Shown: piece after piece, positions 62,572 to 64,000 of the stretch | Position numbering within the stretch: position 1 is the stretch's first letter | Layout: every line of letters begins with the position of its first letter | Source: Providencia stuartii | GTDB lineage: Bacteria; Pseudomonadota; Gammaproteobacteria; Enterobacterales; Enterobacteriaceae | Assembly: GCA_900455155.1 (NCBI GenBank) | Contig: UGUC01000003.1 | Coordinates: 434,001 to 498,000, forward strand | Length of the DNA: 64,000 nt | Reading direction: 5' to 3' | The notes under the pieces: model-generated | Seen by the model: the letters and a program-made list of their open reading frames with translations, nothing else | Database searches by the model: none | Told to the model about the DNA's origin: nothing | Made by a program: the position numbers and the translations under genes

Positions 62572-63468
62572 ATGGATCAAACAAATATTATTCGTGACCT
62601 TCTTCGCTGGATCGATGATAACCTAGATAAACCTCTATCACTCGATAATGTTGCGGCAAAAGCTGGCTACTCCAAATGGCATTTACAACGGATGTTCAAA
62701 GAGGTGACTGACCAAGCAATTGGCGCCTATATTCGTGCTCGACGGCTATCTCGCGCTGCTGTAGCTTTACGACTGACCAGCCGTCCGATTCTTGATATCG
62801 CGTTACAATATCGCTTTGACTCACAGCAAACTTTTTACCGCGCGTTTAAGAAACAATTTAACATCACCCCTGCTTACTATCGTTGTAGCGATGAGTGGTG
62901 TGCCACGGGTATTTGTCCACCTATTATTTTAGATGAACATAAACATTTAGATTATGAGTTCGTCGAGATGCAGGAGCAGCCTTTAGTGGGGCTTGAGCAA
63001 AGCTGTTCTTATGCGCTAGAAGAGTGGTCAACCGCCTGTTCACAGATGCGCCAAACTTTCTGGCACTACTATTTAGAACATACAACCTCGATTGCCTCTG
63101 AGGTCTTCGGCTTACACCACGCGATTCATAACGCCGATAAAGAAGATGAACAGACGGTGTTCTATACCACCGCAGTAAAACCTGAAGATGCAAGTTTTAA
63201 CAATGCAGAATATAGCCATCTCACTATTCCCGCTGGAGAATATGTGAAGTTTAGCTTTAGCGGTGAAGCAACGCGCGCAGCAATGCAAGAGTTCTTATAT
63301 CAGATTTATGGCGTCTATCTGCCTAAGCTCAATATCACGCGCCGACCTGGCTATGATATCGAACACTATAAACTCAAAAATGTTGAGTTACGTCATATAG
63401 ACCATAAAAATGATGACCCGAAATCGCATGTTGCGGCCTTTGATTACTATGTGCCGATAAAACGTTAA
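62572..63468 (+). CDS. rob: AraC-family right-origin-binding regulator Rob
   Basis: 298-residue activator of the MarA/SoxS/Rob group that induces efflux, acid and oxidative stress genes. The N-terminal double helix-turn-helix (residues 1-110) is nearly identical to E. coli: AAKAGYSKWHLQRMFKEVT and ILDIALQYRFDSQQTFYRAFKKQF. The C-terminal GyrI-like ligand domain (about 125-298) is more diverged. The start is ATG 62572. It lies between creA and gpmB, as in E. coli. Confidence 0.95.
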   Translation: MDQTNIIRDLLRWIDDNLDKPLSLDNVAAKAGYSKWHLQRMFKEVTDQAIGAYIRARRLSRAAVALRLTSRPILDIALQYRFDSQQTFYRAFKKQFNITPAYYRCSDEWCATGICPPIILDEHKHLDYEFVEMQEQPLVGLEQSCSYALEEWSTACSQMRQTFWHYYLEHTTSIASEVFGLHHAIHNADKEDEQTVFYTTAVKPEDASFNNAEYSHLTIPAGEYVKFSFSGEATRAAMQEFLYQIYGVYLPKLNITRRPGYDIEHYKLKNVELRHIDHKNDDPKSHVAAFDYYVPIKR

Positions 63469-63488
63469 TAATTTGGAGTTTCAATGGC

Positions 63489-63611
63489 TCGTTATCTTTC
63501 CAAGCTGTGGCATCATGGACTGTCCTAGCTAGCCGAGTCACATATTATTTATGTTCCCGACTATCTCCGTTAGTCTCCTAGCTGCAACTCGAATAAGTTA
63601 GAATCTATCAT
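63489..63611. repeat. Degenerate copy of the palindromic intergenic repeat (copy 2)
   Basis: The segment GTCACATATTATTTATG and the end GCTGCAACTCGAATAAGTTA correspond, in the same order, to the reverse strand of the element at 3457-3561. The left arm is poorly conserved, so the boundaries are approximate. It fills most of the rob-gpmB gap. Confidence 0.5.
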
Positions 63612-63642
63612 TGTTGGAACTCCAAAATTTACACGGTCTCAA

Positions 63643-64000
63643 CTACGCTTGCTGTTCATCTAACGCAGGCTGAGTAAGGTGGGTAACCTCACCAGTACTT
63701 TCAACGATCCAACCATTTGCGAGCCAAGGGCTGTTTTTGGTAATCCACGCGTGAAATTGAGCAATTACGTAAGCGCAAGCGGCGTTCTGAATAAGCAGGA
63801 ACCCCTAAGATACGGCTAACTAGCGTACTCAATGCGATCCCGTGGCTGACTAAAAGTGGTCGACTCCCTTTTGGTAGATCGAGGCAACTGTTGAGAGCGG
63901 CATACATGCGCTGATACAGCTCTTCCATCGATTCACCGTTTGGAATACGCCCGCCTTCTGTGCCATCAATAAGGCTTTTACGCCACTGCTCTTCTTGCTC
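63643..64000 (-). CDS. gpmB: Phosphoglycerate mutase-like phosphatase GpmB, C-terminal part (one frameshift)
   Basis: Histidine-phosphatase superfamily protein; the start lies beyond the right edge. Visible parts are GRIPNGESMEELYQRM, the catalytic histidine in PLLVSHGIALSTLVSRIL, and ERRLRLRNCSISRVDY, all as in E. coli GpmB. The T5 run 63734-63738 should be four: then the end reads YQNSPWLANGWIVEST and stops at TAG 63643-63645, as in the family. The uncorrected frame stops early at 63701. This is probably a sequencing error. Confidence 0.88.

Overview
This window is chromosomal DNA of a low-GC enterobacterium of the Morganellaceae, most probably Providencia. The basis is protein similarity judged by eye, AT-rich intergenic regions, and gene neighbourhoods that follow Escherichia coli. 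No rRNA or tRNA gene, phage, insertion sequence or CRISPR array was recognised.

Layout. (1) 1-11.9 kb: cpdB (partial), mak, rdgC, a GNAT acetyltransferase, a palindromic repeat, yedF-yedE, about 1.4 kb of AT-rich non-coding DNA with a candidate small RNA, Fur-controlled exbB-exbD, metC-yghB, a self-regulated MerR/TipAS regulator and a small secreted protein. (2) 11.9-17.6 kb: carB-carA (tandem ArgR boxes) and dapB. (3) 17.8-35.0 kb: a complete chromosomal ter (tellurite/stress) locus in three transcription units plus terW. These are terY1-terX-terY2-terY3-PP2C-kinase (phosphorylation module), ATP-grasp/PRTase-TRSP/HAD/PRTase-PELOTA/CitE-like (putative nucleoside-like metabolite module), and the divergent terZABCDE. 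(4) 35.1-53.1 kb: an HAD phosphatase, ispH-fkpB-lspA-ileS-ribF, rpsT, nhaA-nhaR, an EamA transporter, dnaK-dnaJ with a sigma-32 promoter, satP, mog, talB and yaaA. (5) 53.3-55.4 kb: an aldo/keto reductase and two secreted Gly-Gly-X repeat proteins. (6) 55.5-64 kb: thrC-thrB-thrA with leader peptide thrL and its attenuator, arcA with an FNR box, creA, rob and partial gpmB. Blocks 2, 4 and 6 equal the arcA-thr-...-carB arc of E. coli in inverted orientation. The ter locus sits where E. coli has rihC, and the Gly-rich genes sit where it has yaaX.

Sequence quality matters for reading this window. At least fourteen single-base frameshifts break otherwise intact genes, including genes normally essential or important (carB, dnaJ, thrA four times, terC, terD). 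Removing or adding one base restores the E. coli family length within one or two residues (CarB 1073, TerD 192, ThrA 819, DnaJ 378). Most shifts lie in short homopolymers. I therefore annotate these as single genes with probable sequencing errors, not as pseudogenes.

The least explained parts are the Gly-Gly-X protein pair (54.6-55.4 kb), the metabolite module of the ter locus (25.0-30.1 kb), the candidate small RNA with an opposing micro-ORF (5.37-5.51 kb), and the micro-ORFs coupled to yedE (5.0-5.15 kb).
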